Below, piece by piece: positions 1 through 62,700 of a stretch of DNA of 64,000 bases. This DNA comes from Mastigias papua (lineage: Eukaryota; Cnidaria; Scyphozoa; Rhizostomeae; Mastigiidae): the NCBI GenBank assembly GCA_964019165.1, contig OZ025272.1, forward strand, positions 12,274,531-12,338,530, written 5' to 3'. The stretch's first letter is position 1. Each line of letters begins with the position of its first letter. Made by a program: the position numbers and the translations under genes. The notes below the pieces were generated by a model, which saw only the letters and a program-made list of their open reading frames with translations, was not told the DNA's origin and made no database searches.

Positions 1-261
1 TCCAAGCAGCATTTCAAACTATTAGCAAAATAAATTTTAGACTGATTATTTGGTGTATAGAAAAGACAACACAAAAACCTTAAACCAGTGATTTTCCAAT
101 GATAATCATACTCAACAAAGCACTCATGGAACAATCATGGAACTGAACGATATTTAATTCCTGTCGATTCGACAACTTCTAGAGAATCAATATCTTTGTA
201 CATTTTCCCATAAATACACTTATGACTATCAGGAAGTAGGCCTAACTTCAAAGAAACAAAC

Positions 262-16020
<15,759 letters not shown>

Positions 16021-16357
16021 TTTGGCCTAGTAGATGTGCCAAGGCACCCTCAACTTTATACGTTAGTACGACAACCTCTACTTGAAGATATTGTCAAACT
16101 TAAAAGTTCCTAAAGTGGCCAAACTTGAAATAGTGTGCGGTTCAAGACAAAAAGTTGTTGGTCAACCTCAGTGAACCTTTTCCCGCCGTCAACACTAAAA
16201 CATGCGGGAACAAGAAAACTAAGACACTACGAAGGAGGGTCGGGTTGAAGACAGGCCGCAGAGGAGCTAAAAAGGAGAGGGCTACAGCAAACAATGACTG
16301 GCATTATGTTTCATAATAATTTCACTACAAAATAACTCATATATACAGATGATGATT
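16021..16357 (-). promoter_or_regulatory. 337-bp spacer between the nucleotidase stop and the NUP93 start
   Basis: This spacer must hold the nucleotidase 3' UTR and the NUP93 5' end. It is richer in GC and CpG than its surroundings. On the minus strand no AATAAA or ATTAAA hexamer is visible. A TACTAAC sequence (branch-point consensus) is followed about 32 nt later by CATCTACTAG, directly before the NUP93 start context GCCAAAATGG. This could be a 5' UTR intron, a trans-splice acceptor or chance. No TATA box is obvious. Confidence 0.4.
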
Positions 16358-50484
<34,127 letters not shown>

Positions 50485-50517
50485 TCTCCTCGCCTTGTGA
50501 TGAAAGCTTTGACAGAA

Positions 50518-50520
50518 CCT
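50518..50520 (-). other. 3' splice site in the 5' UTR of the nucleotidase gene
   Basis: On the minus strand CTCGTTTTAG precedes GTTCTG, 34 nt upstream of the ATG at 50484. A TTTTAG acceptor here suggests that the coding start is not in the first transcribed exon and that a non-coding 5' exon lies further right, in 50.5-56 kb. I cannot locate that exon or a promoter from the sequence. Confidence 0.4.
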
Positions 50521-50704
50521 AAAACGAGAAATGCTTATAGTTGTAGGTTCGCACTTGTTTAAAATTTGGATGTGATATTTCCTTAAAATTGCACAAGGGG
50601 CGTAGCAGACAAGAAAAGTAGGAAATTTTATAAAAGATATGATGATAAATCTAAATATAATTAAGAATTAATAATCAATTTCTTTCATTTTTAAGACCTA
50701 CCCT

Positions 50705-50909
50705 AGGCCATTTAATTTTTGCGTCAACTAAATTTAGCGAAAAAGTAGCTCAGATTTAGCGCAGGTTTGATTTAGCGAATGGGAGCTTAGATTGATTAAG
50801 ATTAATGCAAAAGTTAGACAAAATTAATTTTAATGGAATTTCAATTTAGCAAGAACATACCCTTTCGTTAAAATCGCTAAAATAGCATGACGCAAAACTT
50901 AAACGGCCT
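50705..50909. mobile_element. 205-bp MITE with AGGCCATTTAATTTTTGCGTCA ends
   Basis: The left end (AGGCCATTTAATTTTTGCGT) is mirrored by a right end reading AGGCCGTTTAAGTTTTGCGT on the other strand. ATTTAGCGA words recur four times inside. It lies upstream of the nucleotidase gene and only about 30 bp from a second MITE. Confidence 0.75.
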
Positions 50910-50940
50910 GAAATACTTTCAATAGATAGATATGCCGTAT

Positions 50941-51397
50941 ATGGGGCCGTTCGTGTAGTACGTACGCAAGAAGGGGTGGGGGGGGAGCAGGGTCAAGCAA
51001 AAGCGTACAATTGCGTACAAGGGAGGGAGTTGACACATCAAAGTATGTACGCAAAATAGAAAAATCAATCGCTTAATCTGCATGTATCCTGCAATATTTT
51101 TATTTGCAAAAGAACTTCATCTTACCCTCCACCAAAGTTGTGGAAGAGATCTTTTATCAATTCTTTTATAAAATACTATTTGTAATGATCGTTTTACTGT
51201 CTCGCAAATGCTTAAAAAAGTCTTTCTCCATGATTTTGGATAGCTAGAAACTTTCCGTTAGAAATGGGGGGATCAGATAACCGAGAGTACGTACGCACGA
51301 GGGGAGGGATACACAAAAAGCGTACGTGGGCGTACGAGGGGGAGGGGGCCGAACTTTATCAATTTTGGTGCGTACGCACTAACTGAATGACCCCTTT
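50941..51397. mobile_element. MITE with GGGGYCRTTC ends and many CGTACGC words
   Basis: The left end GGGGCCGTTCGTGTAGTACG resembles the complement of the right end (GGGGTCATTCAGTTAGTGCG). Inside, GCGTAC or CGTACG occurs at least seven times, giving a CpG density far above its neighbours. It is non-coding. Confidence 0.65.
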
Positions 51398-52699
51398 ACA
51401 AATCCACACTTTCTCTAATTACAGAACTAACATTTCGATTTACAATTTCACAAATGTGAGTAAAATCCACACCTATTTAAGGCCCTGAGCTTCAGCGAGC
51501 AGCTTTGTGAAACCTGGATCAGAAAAAGACCTCAAATAAAATTCTCCCTGGTCTTTGACAATATTCAATTGATTACTCAAACTTTACCATACTGTAGTTA
51601 TCGAGAGAAATTTTATAAGACAGATTAAGTACGATTGCCTTGAGGCCTCGGGCAAACTGCTAAAACTGGTACTGTTTCAAATGTGTTTTTGTGTACCAGT
51701 TTTGACATTTGCTATAGAAATATTGCTACCATTTCCAAATATAACTTCGCCCTGAATTCAAAGCGAATTTCGTCTATCCCTATGTATGACTCAAGTGTGC
51801 TCCGCATCTAACGCTTGAAAAAGTAGAACTCGAGGCTATCGAGCTTTAAAGCATTCCTGTATTTTTGGCAATTTAAAAGTCGTAGCGGGAATATTAGGAC
51901 GAACGTAGCTACAACTGGTAAGGTCTGTAGTTCCTTCAAAAATTTCGTTGCAAATTGTATATTTTAAAGAGCACAATTAAGTTCCAAGATACAATGTTTT
52001 ATTAATCACGTGCTTACACCTGTCTTGGCAAACGACGCAAATAAAGACAGTATTTTTAGGGAATTTCCACTTGTGGGGAAATCTCTCAAAGGACCACGAA
52101 GGCCGGGAGAAACTTTTGAAGACATCCTGCTGACAGATTGGTAGAACGCAGGCAACATACATTTCATGTTCATAGCTAGAACAACCCTAAAACGTACCAC
52201 CATCTCCTTGAAAGCAAACTTTTGAGTGGGCCTAAACAGCTGGGTAAAATTCTTTGATTTTGCCGGTCACCACCGAGGTAAGATTTGGGCCTACTGAAGA
52301 CTTTCCCTACTAGTTAGTATGTTAGAAAATGCTCTGAGTGAAGAAAATCTGATTTGAAAATAGTAAACTGCATGCTACTTTCTTTCAAAATGGAAAATTT
52401 AATTTCTACTTGTATTTCTTGCAAGGCGATGAGATTGGCAAAGATAGACGAGGTTGACTTAGAAATACAGGGCTTAAAAGAGGAACAGAAGGAATGATAA
52501 TAGCAGCACAGGAACAAGCAATACGGACTAAAACTACTGAAGCAAAGAATGACAAGACACAAGAAGAAAGTAACTGTAGAATGTGTTGACAGGTGGACAA
52601 GATGGTGAACCATATCACCATACCATATCCTTATCATTAGAAAAAGTGGTAATGTGGCCCAAGTAGATTACAAACATCGATATGACTGGGTTGGAAAAT

Positions 52700-53226
52700 G
52701 CATTCATTGGGAAGTGTGCCGAAAAAGTGGGATCGAAGTAGTGCCAAGTGATACGAACATCATCTATGTGACTGTTATAGACTGTAGCAGTAGTCGAAAC
52801 TCATAGAGAATACTTCTATTGACTACTCGATGAGAACTATCGCAGAACGAGCAGTTATTATTATTTGGCATAAATAAATACAGAAGGTATTGCGTAATTA
52901 TACTGTTCAGGAAGACGTGGGTACTCCTATATAGACAAAGAAACAAAGTTTGCGAAAATCATAGATTTTGCCATCCTTTAGATACGAGAGTAAACTCCAA
53001 GGAATAGAGAAGGTGGAAAAGTATCAAGACCTAGCACGTGAGATAAAAAAGTTGAGTGGCATGAGGGCTACAGTCATCCCAATAATCATAGGAGCACTTA
53101 GAACTGCACCAAAGAAACTAAAAAAGAGATTAGAAGACATCGGAATAGAAACACAGGTTACTGAGTTGCAGAAAACAGTCATCTTACATTCTGCCAGGAT
53201 TCTGAGAAAGGCTCTCGAGATTTGAG
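52700..53226 (+). pseudogene. LINE/RTE-type 3' coding end
   Basis: A plus-strand open frame contains KVEKYQDLAREIKKL, TVIPIIIGALRTAPK and TELQKTVILHSARILRKALEI, then a stop. This is the conserved C-terminal tail of a non-LTR retrotransposon polyprotein that is widespread in invertebrates. The preceding 250 bp hold weaker remnants in other frames (NAFIGKCAEKVGS). It is a 5'-truncated copy in the nucleotidase/NDH-2 intergenic region. Confidence 0.75.
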
Positions 53227-53229
53227 AAA

Positions 53230-56040
53230 TCTTGTTGATGCCGAAACCCCAAGAACATATTACCACTAACATTTAGTGTGAAACAAAAATGTATATTAAA
53301 AATAATATTATATCCTGTTTAAAGTGGGCAACATTCGATAGCCGGGATACACGGCTCTTTACAAAAGGACCCACTGCCAACAGAAGAAAAAAAACGTAAA
53401 AGATCTTATAACAAAAGTTGTGGGTAAGTCTTGAATTGTGGAAAACTGTTCATGGAAGTCAATCCATGAGGCAACGAATTCCATATGCTTGCTGTCCATG
53501 TGATAAAACGTTTAGCCTTTGACTCTGTACTTCTTTTCTCGATAAATATCTTCTTTCACAGGGCACATCTTGTTGTTCTCGAATGTGTCTCATTCGTTAG
53601 CTTTAATCGTTCTTATAGTTCTTGTAGAAATATCAATCTGGATCAGAATTGCAGAATGCTTTTAGATAATACTTATTTCTGTAGTCATAAAAAAGCTTTT
53701 CTACAGCAGAGAAAGTTTGATATAGTCTAGGAAACTTGCTCTTTTGAATTGCTCGGTCTAAGGTTAGCATGAGTAAAAGTAAAAATTGTTTTCAGAGAAT
53801 AAATCTGTCAAATAGCAACATTATCTAACTTACCGAATATGGTTGCAAATGGATCTTTAGGTAAGATCAAGCTGTATTACCAAGTAAAAACATCGTCATT
53901 GCTTTGTAGCAAAACAGTGTTCTACGAAAAGCGCAAAAAAGCTAATGAAACCATCTGCAGACTGTACTTTTGAAAAAAACAAATATTTAAATAGGCGAAC
54001 TAGTGTAATAATCCTCACAACAATTCAAAAGTCACACGTCCACTGTAAACCTGGAACCTTGCCTTTATGAATTAAATTTCAACTGTGCGAAACCTAAGCT
54101 TGTCGTGAAAACTAAAAATGTAAGGTCACTTCAAAGCTAAGAATTGTTTGGCAAAGTTCGCTATTTATCTTTCTCAATTTGCAAGTTTAAAACATTGGGA
54201 TCTTTTTTTATCACAAAGATAAACAACCAGAAGAAGCATAATTTCTTTTTGTGTATAGATAACAATTGTCCTTCGCACGTGCAATAAAAGGCAAGAAATC
54301 TCAAGATTGCTTTGTTTACTGTTGTATACATGAGATATAATCTTGAAAAATTAAACTGATTCATCGCAAAGATTAATAATAAAAGCAAGACTCTTGACAA
54401 TAAAATCAAAGGCTTCTTGTATTTCGCAATGAAATGTATATTTAGGGATAAGATCGGTTTGTACTTTTACACCCAATATATTTTGATAAACTTTTTCGTC
54501 CAAGATATTTGATGCATTAAACTAGATGTTAATTTATATTGGCTTTGAAATTTGTGGTGAAGGTTAAGTAATTAAGTCATATAATACACTGGCCTAGCTA
54601 TTGCAGACAGCATCTACGCAAGGAAGCAGTGCTGGGATGGTCTACATATGGTCTAGTTCAGGTCACTTCAATCCAGAAATCTTTCAATACGTTACAAACG
54701 AAAGGACGAATTCCTGTTACTAATAAACGTACTTTTTGAATAAGCTGGCCTTTGACTCACCTAAATCTCTACCTGCTTTTAATCCAGGAGCTAGATTTCT
54801 CATGAACAGCTTAACGATAGATGAATACTTCAGAGAAATATGATAAATAGATTGTAGAACGAAGCCAATTATACACAAATAGAAAGCAGGAATATAAACT
54901 CCGTTGTAATGTATTTAAAATCCAGGCTGTTATTGTAGATATAATCGCATTATAATTTAGTGTTGATTTGCGGTAGGCTCGCTCCTCTTGGCTCGAATGA
55001 AGGACAGCTTTGCAGGCGAAGTTGTAGTTTTCCAGAGGTATTGATTGTAAACAACTGTCAATTTGATAGGCTACTCGTTAACAAAAAAAATGACAAAGTA
55101 TAATTATGGTCTACTGTAACTTTTATGATGTTAACAATTCAAGAACTGCTATCCTACTCACATTTAAAAGTGCCATCACTCTGTTTGTTTGCACAAGAAT
55201 TTCAGGCCAAATAGCTAGTTTATGCTAGTAGTGTCTAGTTTTTTGCTTACCACCCATACAGTATGCTTCTCAGCAACACAACCAATGATATTGATAAAAT
55301 CTGTGCTTCTCGTCACTCAACAAATGTTTGATTCGAAATAAGTGTTGTGCCTTCCTTGATACAAGCCAACTCAAGCGAAGACCACAGGTTTGTTTTGATA
55401 TTTTCTATATCCTATATTTTCTCCAGTTGGTGTGATGAGCTCAGGCCTTCTGCTTCACTCAGTCTCAGAGTTTCAACTTATACGGGACATTTCTAAAATA
55501 GTATCCATCGTGATAACCCTGGACCGAGGCTGTTGAAGATGCAGAGGCCAGGATATTTTGAAAGAGAACCAACACAACACATGTATCAAACGCTTTAATT
55601 CCATGATAAGAGACAAAAAGAAGTCTTAAACAGTACAGAGACAGTACTTTCGATAAGGTTCTCGTGCAATATTGCTTAGAAAAATAGCAGTTTAGAGAGC
55701 TGAACTGATAAAGACGCAAAAATGGGTCAAGACAACGACACACAGATTACGTGAGATAACTAAGCAAAGCGGGTGCTGCAAAAGGGCATTCCACGCCACA
55801 ATGCAAGTAGTGGCGGAAAAACTTTGACAATAAATGCTCCATAAATACCTCGCCTTCCACAGATACTGAATTCCTATAGAGCGGAAAACAAACTAATATC
55901 AACCCCCATTTACCGTATCTGCCTGAAAGATGAGAAAGGCAAAGGATACCCTCCCGTTGGGAAGGACTTGAAAAATGGAGCACGTATCCCGCGCCATCGC
56001 TATCCTGGAGTGGGTGTTTCCTCACTACATCTGTTCCTTC
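53230..56040. other. Intergenic stretch without a recognised gene
   Basis: I see no gene with domain-level support on either strand. Frames at 55465-55743 and 55747-56025 (minus) are open but match nothing I recognise. The first exon and promoter of the nucleotidase gene probably lie somewhere between 50.5 and 56 kb. Confidence 0.5.
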
Positions 56041-56162
56041 AATGTTTCCACCACGTACCTCTTCACTGCTGGGTGTGCATAGTGATCAGCTAAACAGATA
56101 TGGTGGACGAGGTGCTTCAGCCGCTCGAATAACTGCTTACCACCTTCAAGACGAATACTTCC
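56041..56162 (-). CDS. Possible terminal exon or element-derived coding piece, unknown
   Basis: The minus strand has a 40-codon open stretch with protein-like composition (QLFERLKHLVHHICLAD, then AHPAVKRYVVETLKEQM) ending in two stops, TAG TGA. Possible acceptors are TTGGAAG and TAAGCAG. It lies 0.6 kb downstream of the NDH-2 stop, so it might be an alternative last exon of that gene or part of a transposable element. I do not recognise it. Confidence 0.25.
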
Positions 56163-56754
56163 AACAAAAGTTTATTTTAGCCATTTTAAACTCTCTGCTA
56201 TTTGAACCTGTAATTCATCATACAATAGCATGATACCTACATTGAATTAAATTGCCAATACCTCGCAATTTACAAAAACAACCAAATTGCATTGCCGAGA
56301 GCTTTTACAGATATGGTGAAAAATGGGCACAAGACATACTACAACTCTCATATACAATCAATTAATTAATAAATAAATCAATCAACCGCACAACTCGTAC
56401 AAACTTGCATACTATCTAACGGATACAAACCACAATTGAAAAGTCTGGAAAACCTACAACTCTGCATTGGATCACTTTGCAATCAAAATCTATTGAAAAG
56501 ATTGCATATACAGAATATAACTCGCATGTGAAGGAAAACCATGTGTACTGGGCTAGAAGCGAGTTTTGAGTAATAATATACCAATACTTATTCTGTCAAT
56601 GAAAACAAATCTGACAAGATATTCTCATCCCCACAATATGAACTACTCGTACTCAATGCAGTTCAAGGCTTATTGCATTCTTATGCGAAATTCACGAATC
56701 GTCCTCCTAGCAACAAAGTCTGTAAGATGATACAAATGTCTCTATCAAATATTC

Positions 56755-59700
56755 TCAAATTCTTGAGGTATCACGACCAACAGTTGCCGATTTAAACCAA
56801 TCTCCAAGGACCAAGGCTTTCATTCTGATCCCCACGCATTCACTGGTGTATGAAGCTCTCCACAACCACATGGTGGCTAGGCCTTTGAAGACGCCTATAC
56901 CTGGCATTTGAAGCACGGCACGGTTACTACCAATGTAAGCAAACGATCCTAAATGGTTGTAGACAAACGGTTTGATCTTATCAGATATCCCTTCGATGCC
57001 GTACAGACTATCTGGGTGTTTTGAGAACAGCTTACCAAGGTATTTGCCTTGCTGAGCAGCAACTTGGGCCGTTGCCGGTAGTGATTTCAATTCTTTATCG
57101 ACCAGCGTCAGAAAGTGTTGAAACTCTTCGACAGAGAGACTTTGATCCTTGTCCAAGTCAGCTGCAGCAAATGCCCTGCAGAATAAGAAAACGGGCTTAA
57201 CTGAAAGTGCTTTGGAAATGTCAGAAAAAGTCAACTGTCCGTTGAAATGTCTTTAAGAAAACAATGCAGTAAAGAGAACTAGCCTCAAATCAAAAAACAA
57301 ACTTTCATAGTGGGGGCTGAGGATTGATGATTGTTTGTGAAAACTATAATGAAACACAAAACTTGTGGTTTGTAATACAGGTTAATGATAAAATGCCTTA
57401 AAAGTTATGATGAATAAATAATAAACAAAAGTATCAGATCATGGCAATCAACACAAATATAGTTAGCAAAAAAAGATTGTCATTCATTTTATTTCATAAG
57501 ATTTGAGCAGGTTAATAGGTTTTAAATAGAATGGCTTTCAAGCCAACCAGTACAAAAAGATAAATTAGATTAGAATTAAATTGAAAAGCCTTAGCAATAA
57601 ACGAAATAAACATACCTAGTTTACAATAAAATAAAATAGAATAAAATAAGAAATCTATGAAAAAGAATGTGAAATTGAAATAAGATTTCCTTTTATAGGT
57701 GATCCTTAAAGAGTCGGAGAGGATTCCAATTTTGTCTCTTTTACTAGACTGTTCCAGAGTTCTACTCTGCGATAAGAAAACGGTTTTTGGCGATTGGTCA
57801 ACTTTAATATTGGTAGTCCAAGATCAGTTTCTGATGAGTGCAGAAACTTTCCCTATCATCTGAACATTTTAGAGTTGGACTCACAAAAATTGGGTTAATG
57901 ATTCAATAAAAGCTAGTTTCATTGATATCAGCATTGAAATACGTTTGACGAATCAACTATATCCAATTGATGGGGCTACGAAGACCCCCCAGAGTGGGCA
58001 GTGTTCTGTCAAAAGCTGATCCAGTGCAAATTGTGATGGAGCTTTGATGGCTCCCCTAAGCAAACCTGGAGTAGAGAGGACGAGGGGGGGGCAACGGTTT
58101 GAAAGCATGACCCGATGGCTCCATGGTAGATCACTCGATGTACAAAGTTGAGTATCGTGAATTCAAATGCCGCTCGGGTCAGTCATTTCTGCACAGTTAT
58201 GCACACTTTCACTATACATACAACCTACGTGAATTGAATGCAAGGGGCTGCTGGAGCACAAACAAGGCCTCAAAAGCGCAAATCAAAAGGTCGTACATAA
58301 AACGTGACGTGCTCCAACTATTTCTAGAAATAACACACTCATTTAACCATCCCAACTTTAACCCTGCTTCACGGAGCAAGTCATATTTGTACTCACTGTG
58401 CCCTTGATTCGTCATAGGCTTTTGCAAAGTGAGAACTGACTTGTGGGAACTCTTCTTTAGCTTTGTCCATTATCGCTACGAAACAAGATTAAAATTCTTA
58501 CATGTGCTAGGGCAAGATAAACGAAATTTCGACTTTTTAATATCTTTACAACAGATAAGGTTGATGAGTCTCTCATTTATAAGAAAATTCATAAACAAGT
58601 ACAGTAGTTGATGGAATCGTTTTCTTCTAGGTGATGTCACGTTTAATTGACATGTTGTTAACAGTTCTTAGCTTCTTTTTTGACTTTACCCTTCGAAAAG
58701 AAGCTATAAATAAATGTCAGTCAAACATGATATCGTATGAAAAACATTACTCCAGCAAATAGTCCTTCAAACCATCTCCATCCCTATGAAATATGAAAAG
58801 ATCCACCCGTACGACAAGCCAATGGTCCATTCTCTTTACTCTGCTTCAAAATCAAACGAAAACAAAATCTCATAGCTTTGATTCTACTTTTAATAGGTCT
58901 ATCAATTTATTTGTAGGCATAACTTGCGAGATAGTTATAAATGTTTTATAACTATCTCGCAAGTTATGCCTACAGATCAATTGATAGACCTATGTTTCAG
59001 ATCCTCACCACATACAATAACCATTGTTCTTCTATCTAGTATCAATGGTTGTACGTTACGTGCAACATATCTAATATAGAAATATGATGATAACGATGAT
59101 GATAATAATGATGATGATGCACAGAGCGACACTGCCCTTAAGTTGATAGCGATTCATTTCGCGGAGATTCAGAAGTGGGGAAGGTGTTGACGACCTGTGG
59201 CAAACTGTCCAACTAGGCCCCGTCAGTGAAAGTGGGACGTAACGGAAGAACGACGACAACGACGATCACGACGACGACGACGATGGCGGTGATGAGATTC
59301 ACATTTAGGGCAGATGTTGATGACCTGTGGCAAACTATCCAACCAGTTCCCTTCAGGGAAAATCAGGCTCAGCAGCTCAGGCTGCAGCTCAGCCAATTAA
59401 ATGTTGGATATCATAGTAGACTTTGTGTAGCCCACTCACTTCCTCTTAAAAATAATGCATAGTTGCCAAGTCTCCCACAGTCCACTGGAGACTCCAGCAT
59501 TTCAATACACTACCGTTCAAAAAGTATTGGGACGATTCGATAAAAGAATGATCGCGTCGACTTTGCTTCTATGACCGCGTCGTCGTTGTATGTGGCGACG
59601 TTAAGTTATTGTGATTAATTTTTGTTATCAATGAGGGCTTTTTTCTTATGCAGCTTTGAAAGCTATATTTTTTAATGATGTTTCTTGCTGTGTTTTTTGC

Positions 59701-62700
59701 TAATGCTTCAAAAGTTAGACTTTTTTGCACGCCAACACAATGTTTTGTACAGGTTCAAACCTACTATATCGCAGCACTCTCAATAAAGACCTTTCATGTC
59801 TTGGCGTCTTGATCTTCTTTGGTCTACCAACCCTTGGCAGATTTTTTACGGTTCTGAATTCAAAGAGCTTTTGCAAACAGCGAGAGCTGCATTCTTTGAG
59901 CAGCCAACAGCTGTTGCAATTTCTTGACAGCTTTTACCATTATTTTTGTAAAAATAATTTCCAAATGCTTCTCGTATGATATTTCATGACGTTTGATAAA
60001 TGCCATTTTCATATGTTTCTGGCCTAGAAAACTTTTTCGCTTAATCTTTTTCGAATACTGTGGTGCAACTGAAAAGCTTTGAAACTTTCATGGTAATAAT
60101 CTGTTGTCCTATTTGATAAGAGAGGATCAAATGAATGTTTTTCAAAGCCTTTAACGTAAACCTCCTTCGAAACTTCGAATTGTCCCAACACTTTTTGAGC
60201 GGTAGTGTATTACCCCCAGCTGATCTCCAGCACTGGCAAAGTGTTTTAACATATCCAGCATTTATTACATTTTGAGAAAACATCCAAAAATTCTCTACCT
60301 GAAAATACACTGAAACTTTCCGCACTATCCGTTCATCATCAATCCCCTTTGCAAGATGAATCATTCTTAGAACCATTGCTTTTATGGTTCTGATGTATTA
60401 TGTTGTTTTTTTTAGATATTACTAGGTACCAATGGTTTCCTTAATAGTTGTACATCAGTGGTGGTGTCATTTCCAACCCCACCCTCTTAGCTCTGTCACA
60501 TGGACATGCCCATTTTTCCAGCATTTTGGCAACCAAAGCTTGGCAACTATGTAATGGGCAGGCAGCTACTGACCTCAGAGTCAGCCCAGGCGCCATATGG
60601 GGTTAAAAAGGAGGAAAAAGACCAAGTGCAAAATGATGAGGTATCCTAGGTCCATGGAAAGGAGAAATAACCATCACACTTCTACACAGTAGTAAGTGAG
60701 CAATTACAACTCAAGTCACCTTGATAACAGCCTATTCAATTACCTTCAAATTCATCCCGACTCAAAGCACCATCTTTGTTCTTGTCAGCCAGTTTGAAGA
60801 GGTGGTGAACTTCATCAGAAATTCTATGCAGCTCAATGGTAGCACAGTCTCCCATTGCAAAAACACCTTTGGTATTTGGTACATGCAAATGATCATCCGT
60901 TAGAATGGCATTTCTAGATTATGCAAAAATGTACTTGCTGTAGAGACAGGTTTATGATTTGACAGCATCAAATATAAATATGAAATTAGTTATTAAGCAA
61001 AATATTGCATGATAATTAATAATTAATGTTATTAATATTGAGAAAGTTTGGAAACATGACACTGCTAGAAGCACATATTACATGTGTCAATTGGTGTTAC
61101 AATAACAGACAAAATATCTCCTAACATGCTGTAAAGGTCTAGTATAACCAAGAAAACTTGACCACAAAAGTAGAAATATAGCAAATAGAGACCATTGCTG
61201 ATAACAAAATATTATGCCAAATGACCAATCATGGCACCATACTTATCTACTTATCTTTTTCTATTAGTCCTACCTTGGTACGCCATTAACAATTAGCGGT
61301 GTTTCCTAAAATCCTTGAAGCACAATGGCAGGAAAATTGGATTCCGCCGTAATACCTGATATACTTTATAGCCAGGGTTTCTAAACAAAATTAGTATTAA
61401 TATCTAACTATTGGCATCAAATGTGAAATGCAATCGAGTATTTGTATGTAGCTTTGTAGTGTTAGTTGTAGTTAGGTATATGTTCAATCCCAGGGGGTAG
61501 TCATGGTATTTTGCTCCCCCTGGGTTACATCTTTGTATTGTAGTCCGGTAGTTGATAGTGTCAAAGTACCTTGTTATTGATTTTATATTTGATAAGAAAA
61601 AAACAAAATATTTCAATATATATCAAAAAGTGATGATAACAAAACAATGTCAAAGCCTGGTGCATTTTACTGAACATACTGAAAACATACAGAAATCTGT
61701 TTGGAACTGTTGTAGGGGTAAAATTGTACCTTTAATTTTACTCCCACAACAGTTGCTTTAATTACATTTTTACATTGGGGCAAAAAAGGTAATTAAGACA
61801 ATTCAATTTGATACCTACATCTAAAATTTGCAACTATGCATTCAATTTGTAAACTATTATTGAATAAAGCAAATGGTAAATAAAAAGATGAAAGAAATAA
61901 CGGCAATATGGCTTGATATGTACCTATTAGTTTGACCCTCCAATTTGGTAATGATTGATGCTGTAAGAGGCCTTGGTGCAATACCAGCAGCCCAGACACA
62001 CATACCAAAAGGAATCTGCTTTGTCTCATTGGTAACTGCATCCACTGTGTGCAAAATTGTCTCCCCAACTTCTGTGACAAACGTGTTTGTCAAACAGTTG
62101 ACCTTGTCTTTGTTGAAACGACTTTCAACATAATTGCTGATCTAGTAACAAAAGCATTAAAAATGAATGAATGCAATGCAGTGTGGTGCTATGCAAATAA
62201 GAAGTAAACATATCAATCAACTAAACAGTTCTGGGATTGTATTCACATACATATATAGAGGCAGATACCTGGCAATGTTCAAAGAAGAGTTGTAGCTCAA
62301 AAGGTTCAAAAAGCTTCACTCATCTTCACAAAAATGCTGTGGATAAAATACTCACTACATCTTTTTGAGGGAGAGAAAAAAGCTTGGAACTTCTAAAGAT
62401 GCAAAAGCACAGAGGTTCCTATTGCTTGTTTCGGAATGCCTGGAAGACATGCTTACAGAAATACAAACAAAAAAGAGCATAAAATACAGGCTGCATTGTT
62501 CTTCAGGCTGCATATGAAACTAAACAACTGGATTAATTTAGCTGCCTACCCATATGATATGAGACACTAAATACTAATTATTCTTCCTTTGTGATTATCT
62601 TTATGATCTTATACTTTCATACATGTGAACATTCTCATGCAAGGCCAAGGAAGCTTAACTATCTACAAGTTGGTATGTAGAAACAAACAAATTCAAAGTG

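Noticed and set aside
57175..57234. ATG at 57234 as the start of the last NDH-2 coding segment
   Set aside because: The family alignment starts at AFAAADLDKD after a clear TTATTCTGCAG acceptor; the upstream codons are intron read-through.
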